A DNA stretch of 16,455 nucleotides from an uncultured Ruminococcus sp. GTDB taxonomy: Bacteria; Bacillota; Clostridia; Oscillospirales; Ruminococcaceae. The notes beneath the pieces were generated by a model. It made no database searches, was not told where the DNA came from, and saw nothing but the letters and a program-made list of their open reading frames with translations. Each line of letters begins with the position of its first letter. Positions within the stretch are counted from its first letter, which is position 1. The position numbers and the translations under genes were made by a program. The DNA is taken from positions 1 through 16,455 of the forward strand of contig CALDFS010000020.1 in assembly GCA_937942105.1 (NCBI GenBank). Reading direction: 5' to 3'. Positions 7,420 through 13,283 of this stretch are shown here, in pieces.

Positions 7420-8666
7420 CCTTTCAAATATGATTCCTTTTCACCGCTGTAAGCGCCGTCTGAGCGTTTGATAACGGTATAGCAGAAATAGCGGATATCG
7501 TCCATAGCGTGGTCGTTTTCCTTTACAACCCTGTCGGTTTCGGCAGAAGAATCCCAGCGGTAGAGCGAGAATTCCCGCAAAGCATCCTTGCAGCTGCGGT
7601 GAATCCTTACCCTGCCGTTTTTTATAAGGCACGCAGTCAGGCGAATGCCGTTCAGAACGTCGTTTCTTGCCTTCTTCACCCTGAATCTGCCGTTGCGCTT
7701 AATAAGGGTGATGAACGATGCCGCCGAGGGGTCCACTATCACCGCGCGTATCTCGTGCTCGCCGGCAAGCCTTACAAGCTCGGAGTAATACTCCTCATCG
7801 GTAAGCTGAACGCCTGATTCCCTGCCGTCGTGGTAGTATTCCGCGATGCGCGTCGCCGCGCCGTCCTTTAAGCACCACAAGCCCGCCGAAAATGGGTTTA
7901 ATGTGCCATAGTCGCAGGATATGTAATACTCCCCGCCCTGCGGGATATTGTCGGTAACGGCATCCTTGGGAAGCTCGTAAACAAGCCCCTCGGCGGCGGT
8001 CCATCTTCCTAAAATATACCGCTCGTAAAACGCGCCGGCGTAGGATGACTTATACCGCGCCAAGGTCTGGGGCGAAAGCGAGGGGTTATCCTCTAAGCTG
8101 AAGCGAATGTGCAGAGCGTTCCTATCCTCGGCACGCTGTATCCACTCCTTGTAGAACCAGTGCTGGGGTGTATCGGGGTTGCAGGAAAACCACAGCTTAG
8201 CGCCCTCCTCAGAGCATCGGGCTATTGCCTGCTGAACAAAGCTTTTCGGCATCAGCGCAACTTCATCCAGAAGCACTCCGCCAAACGTCCGCCCCTGAAT
8301 CAGTGAAAAGCTTGCTTCGTTCAAGCCGCCGAACACCTCGAAATAGTTCACCCTGCCGCCCCGCCTGACCTCTAAAACCTTGTCGGTTCTCCGCCATTTC
8401 AGCTTATAGTCCCTGTTCGCAAGGTACATTTCCATATACGGATGGATGATATTCTTAACGGCGGAATCGATGGTCTTTGCACATATCCCAAAGCGTGTGC
8501 CCGAAAAGCTGCGCATTGCCCAGTCGATAAAAGCAACGGTCATTATGCGCGTCTTGCCCGAGCGTATCGCGCCGTCGCAGATAAGCGCGGTGTAGGAGGT
8601 ATAGGGGAAAGCAAGGATTTTCAGCTGTTTTTCGCTGAACACACTATCATTCCTCCCCTCTTCCAT
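7413..8666 (-). CDS. Phage terminase large subunit
   Basis: A 417-residue packaging motor, apparently complete. The ATPase half shows a Walker A variant GAIRSGKT (32-39), Walker B VLLDE (131-135) and a coupling motif SCNP (161-164). The nuclease half shows the first aspartate in CDYGTLNP (D252), a second in VDPSAAS (D312), and a late acidic pair in HAMDDIRYF (389-390). All key residues are present, so no inactivation is visible. It cuts concatemeric DNA and drives it through the portal using ATP. The start at 8666 overlaps the small terminase gene by 20 bp, and its TGA overlaps the portal start. Confidence 0.96.
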   Translation of the reverse strand: MEEGRNDSVFSEKQLKILAFPYTSYTALICDGAIRSGKTRIMTVAFIDWAMRSFSGTRFGICAKTIDSAVKNIIHPYMEMYLANRDYKLKWRRTDKVLEVRRGGRVNYFEVFGGLNEASFSLIQGRTFGGVLLDEVALMPKSFVQQAIARCSEEGAKLWFSCNPDTPQHWFYKEWIQRAEDRNALHIRFSLEDNPSLSPQTLARYKSSYAGAFYERYILGRWTAAEGLVYELPKDAVTDNIPQGGEYYISCDYGTLNPFSAGLWCLKDGAATRIAEYYHDGRESGVQLTDEEYYSELVRLAGEHEIRAVIVDPSAASFITLIKRNGRFRVKKARNDVLNGIRLTACLIKNGRVRIHRSCKDALREFSLYRWDSSAETDRVVKENDHAMDDIRYFCYTVIKRSDGAYSGEKESYLKGC

Positions 8667-9108
8667 CCCTCTTCATAGCGTCAAGCTGCGCGGCAAGCTC
8701 CAAAAAGCTCTGCGAAAGCGGGTCGATGCTTTCGGGATTCTCGCTGCCAACATCAACAGTCAGCTTCTCCACAAGGGTTGACATTGCCGAGGCTATCTGG
8801 GGCATAGTCGCCGAGGATATCCTTTCATCATCCGAAAGCGCCGCCAGATATTTGTTTATCAGCCCGATGATGACCGGCTGCTTGGCTTTAAGAAAGCCGT
8901 CTATACCCGAATAACCCTCTGCGCAGGGCAAACCGGCAGAAGAATCGCAGGGTTGGCAGGCTGACGTGCGTTTAAGGCTTTCCTTTTTTACTATCCGCCG
9001 CACGGTCGAATCCGAAATGCCGTTATCCCTTGCGACTGCTCGGTAGTTCTTAGCACGCTGATATTCCAAGTATATCCTGTTTCTGTCCTGTGCGCCGATA
9101 GCCGTCAT
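8647..9108 (-). CDS. Phage terminase small subunit-like DNA-binding protein
   Basis: A 153-residue protein. The N-terminus carries a likely helix-turn-helix (about residues 10-42, with YRAVARDNGISDSTVRRIV), as in small terminases that recognise the packaging start site. The rest is mostly helical, with a late segment SQSFLELAAQLDAMKRDGRG. The start ATG at 9108 overlaps the stop of the zinc-ribbon gene (ATGA), and its end overlaps the large terminase start. The assignment rests on the HTH, the size and the position directly before TerL. A purely regulatory DNA-binding role is an alternative but less likely. Confidence 0.8.
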   Translation of the reverse strand: MTAIGAQDRNRIYLEYQRAKNYRAVARDNGISDSTVRRIVKKESLKRTSACQPCDSSAGLPCAEGYSGIDGFLKAKQPVIIGLINKYLAALSDDERISSATMPQIASAMSTLVEKLTVDVGSENPESIDPLSQSFLELAAQLDAMKRDGRGEE

Positions 9109-9443
9109 GTTATGCCGAACCTTTCGATTCCCTCGCCGAGGTCGCGCCCCTCGTAGACCCTGTTGAGATAGTTCACCTCAGCCCGGGTGAACCATTTTCC
9201 CAAAAACAATCTGAAGAAGTACTGCGCCGCCCTGCGGCAGTTGCTGCAAAGCTCCTCTTCGCCGCCATCCTCAAATTCGCTTAGGGGAAGTATCTCCCCG
9301 CACACCGGGCAGAGCTTTGCGTCGGTCAGTCCAACGCCTCCGCACTCGGGGCAGGTGAACTCGCCGTTCAAGGAAGAAGGCTCTCGGAAGCTGTGACCGC
9401 ATCCGCGGCAGATATACGCTTCATTGTCCAACAGAAAATGCAC
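9105..9443 (-). CDS. Double zinc-ribbon protein, first gene of the phage operon
   Basis: A 112-residue protein starting at GTG 9443 behind GAAAGGAA. Four CxxC pairs are visible: C12/C15, C31/C34, C45/C48 and C66/C69, enough for two zinc ribbons. The C-terminal 40 residues (FFRLFLGKWFTRAEVNYLNR) are non-zinc and probably helical. It is the leader-proximal gene, overlaps the small terminase by 4 bp (ATGA) and lies just after the SOS-leader terminator. Zinc-ribbon proteins near terminases can be packaging cofactors or regulators. No specific family is recognised, so the function is open. Confidence 0.7.
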   Translation of the reverse strand: MHFLLDNEAYICRGCGHSFREPSSLNGEFTCPECGGVGLTDAKLCPVCGEILPLSEFEDGGEEELCSNCRRAAQYFFRLFLGKWFTRAEVNYLNRVYEGRDLGEGIERFGIT

Positions 9444-9461
9444 TTCCTTTCTGAATCCAAT

Positions 9462-9503
9462 AAAAAAAGAGCCATGAAAAGTCTGACAAGCTTTTCGCTC
9501 TTT
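9462..9503 (-). terminator. Intrinsic terminator in the leader of the phage operon
   Basis: On the minus strand, AAAGAGC (9503-9497) pairs with GCTCTTT (9472-9466), and inside it GAAAAG pairs with CTTTTC around a TCTGACAAG-type loop. The stem runs into seven T. It lies 19 bases upstream of the GTG start of the zinc-ribbon gene, so transcripts from the promoter at 9593-9620 must pass it to reach the operon. Confidence 0.85.
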
Positions 9504-9572
9504 GCGAATGAAGTTCAGGCGCTCCGCGATAAAGCAGGTTGATCTTTTTAAGAAGATCTCGCGGCACCCTTG

Positions 9573-9584
9573 GAACGTATGTTC
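9573..9584. promoter_or_regulatory. LexA (SOS) operator
   Basis: GAACGTATGTTC matches the Gram-positive LexA consensus GAAC-N4-GTTC exactly. It sits just downstream of the minus-strand -10 box, covering the expected transcription start, a classic repression position. It also lies inside a weaker plus-strand promoter (TTGGAA 9570-9575, 16 bp, TATAAT 9592-9597), so it may control both directions. Confidence 0.82.
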
Positions 9585-9592
9585 TAATTATT

Positions 9593-9620
9593 ATAATACT
9601 CATTTTTTTGAAAATGTCAA
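9593..9620 (-). promoter_or_regulatory. Promoter of the phage packaging operon
   Basis: On the minus strand, a perfect TTGACA (9620-9615) is followed 16 bp later by TATTAT (9598-9593). A TATAAT is also present 19 bp from the -35. The LexA box follows immediately. Confidence 0.82.
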
Positions 9621-9664
9621 GGGGTTTGAGGGAGATTTTTTGGACTCTTTTGATTTTTGGGGAT

Positions 9665-9758
9665 GGCGGTTGACTAAACCGCCGTTTAACAATGACAGAA
9701 TGTGTCATCGAGCAGGAGCGTCGAACGTTCACATTCCGATACGGCGTTCATTAATGAA
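9665..9758. promoter_or_regulatory. Cluster of short palindromes upstream of the SOS promoter
   Basis: Four inverted repeats lie within 94 bp: GGCGGTT/AACCGCC (9665-9671, 9677-9683), ATGACA-gaatg-TGTCAT (9692-9708), GAACGTTC (9723-9730, not a LexA box because it lacks the 4-bp spacer) and TTCATTAATGAA (9747-9758). They could be operators for a phage or host regulator, but no regulator gene is in the window. The rest of 9621-9862 holds no gene I can support. Confidence 0.4.
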
Positions 9759-9862
9759 GCGTTCTTGTCTTAAGTCTACTGAATCCGGTTCCAGGGGAGT
9801 GGTCAAAGCGCACAAACTATCCTCCAAAAACAGCTATACACAAACTATAAAAGCCATTAAAT

Positions 9863-10010
9863 AAAAGTCGGGCGTTTACGTCCAAAAAACAGCAAACAAA
9901 AAAGAGATGTGCGCAGAAGCCCACACACATCTCAAAATAAATTTCACCGACGGAGTAAACGCGGCAGACGGCAAAACAAATGAAAAGAGATTACTATTTT
10001 CGTGCCGTCC
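9863..10010 (-). repeat. Structured 3'-end repeat, copy 2
   Basis: Tandem with copy 3 at a spacing of about 160 bp, with a stretch of over 50 bp almost identical between the two. On the minus strand it has the GACGGCA/TGCCGTC stem, then GCGTTTAC, which pairs over a long range with GTAAACGC near the far end (8 bp perfect), enclosing a terminator hairpin. It ends with GCCCGACTTTT. It contains no ORF. Confidence 0.8.
9898..9933 (-). terminator. Intrinsic terminator within repeat copy 2
   Basis: GAGATGTG (minus-strand arm, 9933-9926) pairs with CACATCTC (9911-9904), followed by a T-run on the minus strand. It is a second terminator downstream of araD. Confidence 0.8.
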
Positions 10011-10023
10011 CAGCCTTTTAAGC

Positions 10024-10169
10024 AAAAGTCCGGCGGTTACGTCCTAAAAACAATAAAAAAGAGATGTGTACAGAAAGCTTGCACACATCTCAAAGCCAGA
10101 ATCACCGACGGAGTAAACGCGGCAGACGGCAAAACAAATGAAAAGAGATTACTATTTTCGAGCCGTCTG
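10024..10169 (-). repeat. Structured 3'-end repeat, copy 3 (overlaps the araD stop)
   Basis: The minus-strand 5' arm CAGACGGC lies within the last codons of araD and pairs with GCCGTCTG after the stop. Copy 1 has CTGACGGC/GCCGTCAG instead, a compensatory T-A to A-T change. The terminator hairpin follows, then GGACGTAACCGCCGGACTTTT. In two of the three copies (1 and 3) the element begins at a stop codon. Confidence 0.8.
10054..10091 (-). terminator. Intrinsic terminator of araD
   Basis: A 9-bp stem, GAGATGTGT (10091-10083 on the minus strand) with ACACATCTC (10069-10061), is followed by TTTTTT. It lies within repeat copy 3, about 60 bases after the araD stop codon. Confidence 0.88.
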
Positions 10170-10853
10170 CTGTCCGTAATAAGCATTAGCCCCATGCTTT
10201 CTAAGATAATGCTTATCCAAAAGCTCCTGCTGCATAGCCTGAAGCCCGGGGTTGAGCGCGAATGCATTGAGCGCCATCTTTGCGCACTCCTCTAAAATCA
10301 CCGAGTGGTGAACCGAATCAACAGCGTCCTTGCCCCACGTAAACGGACCGTGCGAATGAACCAGAACCGCCGGGATCGCGTCAGGGTCCTTGTCCTTAAA
10401 AGTCTCGATTATAACAAGACCGGTGTTCTTTTCATAGTCGGTCTTTATCTCCTCGGGGGTCATTTTGCGGGTGCAGGGAATCTCGCCGTAGAAATAGTCG
10501 CCATGGGTGGTGCCCAGCGCGGGAATGCCCTTTCCTGCCTGAGCAAAGGATGTTGCGCAGGTTGAATGAGTGTGTGTAACGCCGCCTATGTTCGGAAAAG
10601 CCTTGTAAAATTCGATGTGTGTGGGAGTATCGGATGATGGATTCAGGTCGCCCTCGACTACCTTGCCGTTAAGGTCAACAACCACCATATCCTCAGGCTT
10701 CATAACGTCGTACTCCACGCCAGAGGGCTTGATTACAATCAGCCCCTTCTCGCGGTCGATTCCCGAAACGTTGCCCCAGGTAAAGGTTATCAAACCGTAC
10801 TTCGGCAGAAGCATATTCGCTTCAAAAACTTCTTTTTTCAACTGTTCCAGCAT
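10152..10853 (-). CDS. araD: L-ribulose-5-phosphate 4-epimerase
   Basis: A class II aldolase-fold enzyme that converts L-ribulose 5-phosphate to D-xylulose 5-phosphate, the last step of L-arabinose breakdown before the pentose phosphate pathway. The ATG at 10853 (MLEQLKKEVFEANM) is chosen because GAAAGGA lies just upstream and gives 233 residues, close to the 231 of E. coli AraD. The frame stays open to 10922 but without family similarity. Visible motifs are GNVSG (27-31), KPSG (42-45), D75, the metal-binding pair THTH (H94, H96), D119, HSHGP with the third metal histidine (H168) and Y226. No araA or araB lies next to it. The last codons overlap a structured repeat that carries its terminator. 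A related UlaF/SgbE-type epimerase is possible. Confidence 0.93.
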   Translation of the reverse strand: MLEQLKKEVFEANMLLPKYGLITFTWGNVSGIDREKGLIVIKPSGVEYDVMKPEDMVVVDLNGKVVEGDLNPSSDTPTHIEFYKAFPNIGGVTHTHSTCATSFAQAGKGIPALGTTHGDYFYGEIPCTRKMTPEEIKTDYEKNTGLVIIETFKDKDPDAIPAVLVHSHGPFTWGKDAVDSVHHSVILEECAKMALNAFALNPGLQAMQQELLDKHYLRKHGANAYYGQQTARK

Positions 10854-10886
10854 AATAATAACGTCCTTTCGATATTTTATATGCTT

Positions 10887-10977
10887 ATTTCCGTCCGAAA
10901 ACCGTCCCAAAATCGAGTGCAAAATCCATCAGTCAGCGATTTTGTACTCGATTTTTGCTGTCGTTTTAGACGGAAAT
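10887..10977. repeat. Two-tier inverted repeat upstream of araD
   Basis: The inner arms 10909-10926 and 10938-10955 are complementary over 18 bp with one G-T mismatch and an 11-base loop. The outer arms 10887-10902 and 10963-10977 (ATTTCCGTC...GACGGAAAT) pair with one bulge. The whole structure would lie in the 5' leader of araD. Possible roles are an operator, an RNA switch or a relic of a small mobile repeat. Confidence 0.7.
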
Positions 10978-10990
10978 TAGTATTTTGCAG

Positions 10991-11127
10991 GCGGTGCTTT
11001 TATGAAGATAGGCTTGTGTACCCACGCCTTCTTATCGGCACCGCTTATTTATTATATGAGATGTCCCCGCCATGCCGTCACTTTGATACCGCCATGCGGT
11101 AAACTTTCCGCTTCGGGGAGCATATAA
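10991..11127 (-). promoter_or_regulatory. Putative araD promoter and structured leader
   Basis: On the minus strand, TATAAT (11056-11051) is preceded by TGACGG at 18 bp, a weak -35. Directly after the -10, GCGGTGC (11044-11038) pairs with GCACCGC (10997-10991), enclosing an inner hairpin (GGC/GCC extended by AAGA/TCTT). Upstream, 11060-11127 contains CCCCG/CGGGG arms and two GCATGGCGG repeats. The layout suggests a leader of about 190 nt before araD, but I recognise no riboswitch class. Confidence 0.45.
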
Positions 11128-11157
11128 TGAATCAGCGGATAAAAAATCCTTGCGATA

Positions 11158-11640
11158 CTACCTTTCAAAATCGGCGTGAGTTACCATTATCCCCGCAGGT
11201 ATGATATCTATAGCGGCATATGAAGGACCCATACCGTCCCTCGGCAGGGCAAGGCTTCCCGGGTTGACGTAATAAACGCCGTCCTTATACTCACATGCGC
11301 GGCAGTGGGTGTGACCGTAGACAACAAGGCTGAGCTTGTTCTCTGATGCTAACTTTTCAAGAAAATAGGTATCGTAATTTACCCCCTGAAGATGACCATG
11401 GGTAACGCCTATCTTATAGCCCTCAGCCTCGCAGAACTCAATGTCCTTGCCGGCGGTGTAATCACAGTTTCCGCGAACCGATACTATATTTATGTCGGGA
11501 TATTCCTCTTTAGCGGCATCAACATCCCTAAGGCAGTCCCCGCAGAAAATGTACAAATCGGTCTTGTCATAGGTTTCCGAGAAAAGCTTTGAAACCGCAC
11601 CGCGCATACCGTGAGTATCCGAAAAAGCTATAATTCGCAT
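11158..11640 (-). CDS. YfcE/MJ0936-type metallophosphoesterase
   Basis: A 160-residue cytoplasmic phosphodiesterase of the calcineurin-like superfamily. All metal-binding motifs are present: SDTHG (D8, H10), GDC (D35), GNCD (N58), THGH (H81, H83) and GHTH (H110, H112), plus the family NPGS (126-129). The length matches YfcE (about 180) and MJ0936 (about 165). Such enzymes hydrolyse phosphodiesters in vitro; the natural substrate is unclear. The ATG at 11640 has AAAGGAG upstream and its own promoter. The gene is divergent from the small-protein operon on the plus strand. In many Firmicutes it lies beside the XTP/dITP pyrophosphatase gene, which is not seen here. Confidence 0.93.
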   Translation of the reverse strand: MRIIAFSDTHGMRGAVSKLFSETYDKTDLYIFCGDCLRDVDAAKEEYPDINIVSVRGNCDYTAGKDIEFCEAEGYKIGVTHGHLQGVNYDTYFLEKLASENKLSLVVYGHTHCRACEYKDGVYYVNPGSLALPRDGMGPSYAAIDIIPAGIMVTHADFER

Positions 11641-11682
11641 AAGTCACCCGCTCCTTTATCCGCAATAGTAAATATTACGAAT

Positions 11683-11711
11683 ATCATAACATATTATTTC
11701 ACTTTTTTCAA
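11683..11711 (-). promoter_or_regulatory. Promoter of the metallophosphoesterase gene
   Basis: On the minus strand, TTGAAA (11711-11706) and TATGAT (11688-11683) are separated by 17 bp, about 45 bp before the ATG. Confidence 0.8.
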
Positions 11712-11791
11712 GACTTCGCCGCAAATTACCGCCGTTACCCGGAAAAATTGTGCAGAATTGCGAACGAAGCCACCAACATGGAGGCAGATTT

Positions 11792-12028
11792 ATGAACCTG
11801 AATCAGCAGCAAATCAACTATCTTGTTAAAAACGCTTCGGCAAAGCTCGGTGTAAGCGAGCAGCAGCTCCGCGAGGAGCTTTCCAAGGGCACCTTCGAAC
11901 GCCTTATGGGAACGCTCCCCATAAACGAAGCCGCAAAGCTCACAGCCGCACTATCAAATCCCATGACCGCGCAGGCAGTGCTTTCAAGCCCGCAGGCTAA
12001 GGAGCTTATGAAGAAGTTATTCGGCTGA
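11792..12028 (+). CDS. Small conserved-looking protein of unknown function (gene 1 of 3)
   Basis: A 78-residue, mostly helical protein with no signal peptide or membrane segment. The ATG at 11792 is chosen because GGAGG lies eight bases upstream; an earlier in-frame ATG at 11750 lacks a site. It begins NLNQQQINYLVKNASAKLGV and ends PQAKELMKKLFG. It is followed at 66 bp and then 33 bp by two further small genes, suggesting one operon. I do not recognise a family. Short helical proteins with this style of NPMTAQAVLSSPQAKEL ending occur, as far as I recall, in Clostridia, but I cannot verify that here. Confidence 0.8.
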   Translation: MNLNQQQINYLVKNASAKLGVSEQQLREELSKGTFERLMGTLPINEAAKLTAALSNPMTAQAVLSSPQAKELMKKLFG

Positions 12029-12094
12029 CCCGCCGCAGCATAGCGCAGAACAGCGCATACAGCAAATAAAACCAGCAGAAAGGACGCACACAAT

Positions 12095-12598
12095 ATGGAT
12101 GATCTTGCCGGAAAAATTCAGAATATACTTTCGGATGAGGAGAGCATGAAGCAGATATCCGAGCTTGCCGCCATGCTCGGGCTTGGCGGAAATCCCCCTT
12201 CTCCGGGCGACGGTGCGGGTGCAGGCTTCGGCTCAGGCGGCAACGCCTTCGGGACTAATGAATCCGCTCAGCAGCCTCAAAGCGGGATGAATCGGTTTTC
12301 CGGCATGGGAACATCCCAAGACGCGGGAAGCGCCCTCGCTCAGCTTTTAGGCGGAAGCAATCAGTCGCAGACGGCACAGCCTGATTCCGGCGACCCTTTT
12401 GGCGGGCTGGATATTGCCAAGCTTGCAGGTCTTGCCGCAAGCCTGAAATCGAGCGGCTCGGATGACCAGAATATCCGCTTCATCCTTGCCCTAAGACCGC
12501 TTCTGAGCGCAAAAAAGCAGGCGCGGGCAGACAGCGCAATAAAAATCCTGCGGCTTTTAAACCTTCTGCCGCTGATAAAAGCGAGCGGAATCATCTGA
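12095..12598 (+). CDS. Unknown protein with Gly/Ser-rich linker and helical C-terminus (gene 2 of 3)
   Basis: A 167-residue protein starting at ATG 12095 behind GAAAGGA. The architecture has three parts. A short helical head (residues 1-29, with KIQNILSDEESMKQISELAA) comes first. Then a Gly/Ser/Asn/Gln-rich low-complexity linker covers about residues 30-105. Last is a helical tail of about 55 residues including ILALRPLLSAKKQARADSAI and LLNLLPLIKAS. A conserved head and tail with a variable linker suggests a scaffold or partner-binding role rather than an enzyme. There is no signal peptide. The family is not recognised. Confidence 0.8.
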   Translation: MDDLAGKIQNILSDEESMKQISELAAMLGLGGNPPSPGDGAGAGFGSGGNAFGTNESAQQPQSGMNRFSGMGTSQDAGSALAQLLGGSNQSQTAQPDSGDPFGGLDIAKLAGLAASLKSSGSDDQNIRFILALRPLLSAKKQARADSAIKILRLLNLLPLIKASGII

Positions 12599-12631
12599 CA
12601 GGAAAATCCAATGAAAGGACTGATATAAGCC

Positions 12632-13063
12632 TTGCCAACCAACAACAGCACAAGCCCGGAGGAGTTCTCGAAAATGCAGGAGGAAGCGCTGGAGCGCCTG
12701 CGTGAGATGCAGAAGCGTTCGCGGTCGATGGTAGCGCCGACCGGTGCGGAGCAGCAGAGCCGGAACAGCGGCAATCATACTGCGGATAATAATAGACAGG
12801 GAACGGCAAGCACCCCGCATGGCGGTCAGGGCGGAAGCAGACATCAGGAGCACCAGCATAACGCTCCCCCTGCGGGTCAGCCCTTTCCCGGCATAAATCT
12901 TATGAATCCCGGATTCTCGGTATCCGAGATTTTCAAAAGCATCCTCGGCGAGGCAGGAAAGCTTGACACCGACAGCCTGCTGATACTTTTAATGCTGTTC
13001 ACACTGTATAAAAACAAGGCTGATATCAAGCTGCTGATTGCGTTGGGATATATTTTGCTGTAA
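12632..13063 (+). CDS. Unknown protein with hydrophobic C-terminus (gene 3 of 3)
   Basis: A 143-residue protein read from TTG 12632 behind AAAGGA at long spacing. An ATG at 12674, 11 bases after GGAGG, is an alternative that removes 14 residues. Residues ~9-30 are helical (EEFSKMQEEALERLREMQKR), ~35-90 are a Gln/Gly/Asn/His-rich linker, and the last ~35 residues are strongly hydrophobic (LLILLMLFTLYKNKADIKLL and LGYILL). They look like one or two short membrane-inserted helices. It shares the head, linker and tail layout of gene 2. The function is unknown; the set may work at the membrane. Confidence 0.7.
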   Translation: MPTNNSTSPEEFSKMQEEALERLREMQKRSRSMVAPTGAEQQSRNSGNHTADNNRQGTASTPHGGQGGSRHQEHQHNAPPAGQPFPGINLMNPGFSVSEIFKSILGEAGKLDTDSLLILLMLFTLYKNKADIKLLIALGYILL

Positions 13064-13098
13064 GCCTGTACTTATCGTCTGAAAATGTCCAGACAGAT

Positions 13099-13278
13099 AT
13101 GGCACTTGCACATAACGCAGCGCCGGGGTATAACGGCAAGGCTAAATGTGTGCTTGATGACATCACATATAGGGTTGAAGAAAGGCTGGGGTATATGATT
13201 CAGACTCAAACTGTAGGCAAAACACCTATTAAATTTGACAGTGAAAGGGGATTTAGACTTATAAAGCTAACCCGATAA
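13099..13278 (+). pseudogene. Orphan 59-codon ORF, possible C-terminal gene remnant
   Basis: A frame ending in TAA at 13276-13278 reads as a protein-like sequence (HNAAPGYNGKAKCVLDDITY, then VEERLGYMIQTQTVGKTPIK and GFRLIKLTR). It stays open upstream to before 13064, where it overlaps gene 3 out of frame. The first usable ATG is at 13099 and has no ribosome binding site. It looks like the surviving C-terminus of a longer gene, but the family is not recognised. Confidence 0.4.
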
Positions 13279-13283
13279 TCAAA

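Larger units (their letters stand above)
9462..9587 (-). ncRNA. Predicted structured leader RNA or SOS small RNA
   Basis: From the predicted start near 9587, just after the -10 box, to the terminator, the transcript would be about 120 nt. It folds as CCGCGA (9564-9559) with TCGCGG (9529-9524), enclosing GATCTT/AAGATC (9558-9553 with 9546-9541), and then the terminator hairpin. It contains no plausible ORF. It could be an attenuating leader of the phage operon or an independent LexA-controlled small RNA. No known RNA family is recognised; this is inference from structure. Confidence 0.5.

Noticed and set aside
9723..9730. Second LexA box (GAACGTTC)
   Set aside because: It lacks the 4-bp spacer between GAAC and GTTC required by the Gram-positive LexA consensus; the same applies to GGAACGTTCC near 13573.
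9733..9862. tRNA gene or attachment-site fragment
   Set aside because: A GGTTCCAGG-like stretch suggested a T-arm, but no cloverleaf or anticodon arm could be drawn and no matching direct repeat was seen at the other end of the operon.
9421..9864. Protein genes of 103 and 120 codons on opposite strands in the leader region
   Set aside because: They overlap the promoter, LexA box and terminator, lack ribosome binding sites and have no protein-like composition.
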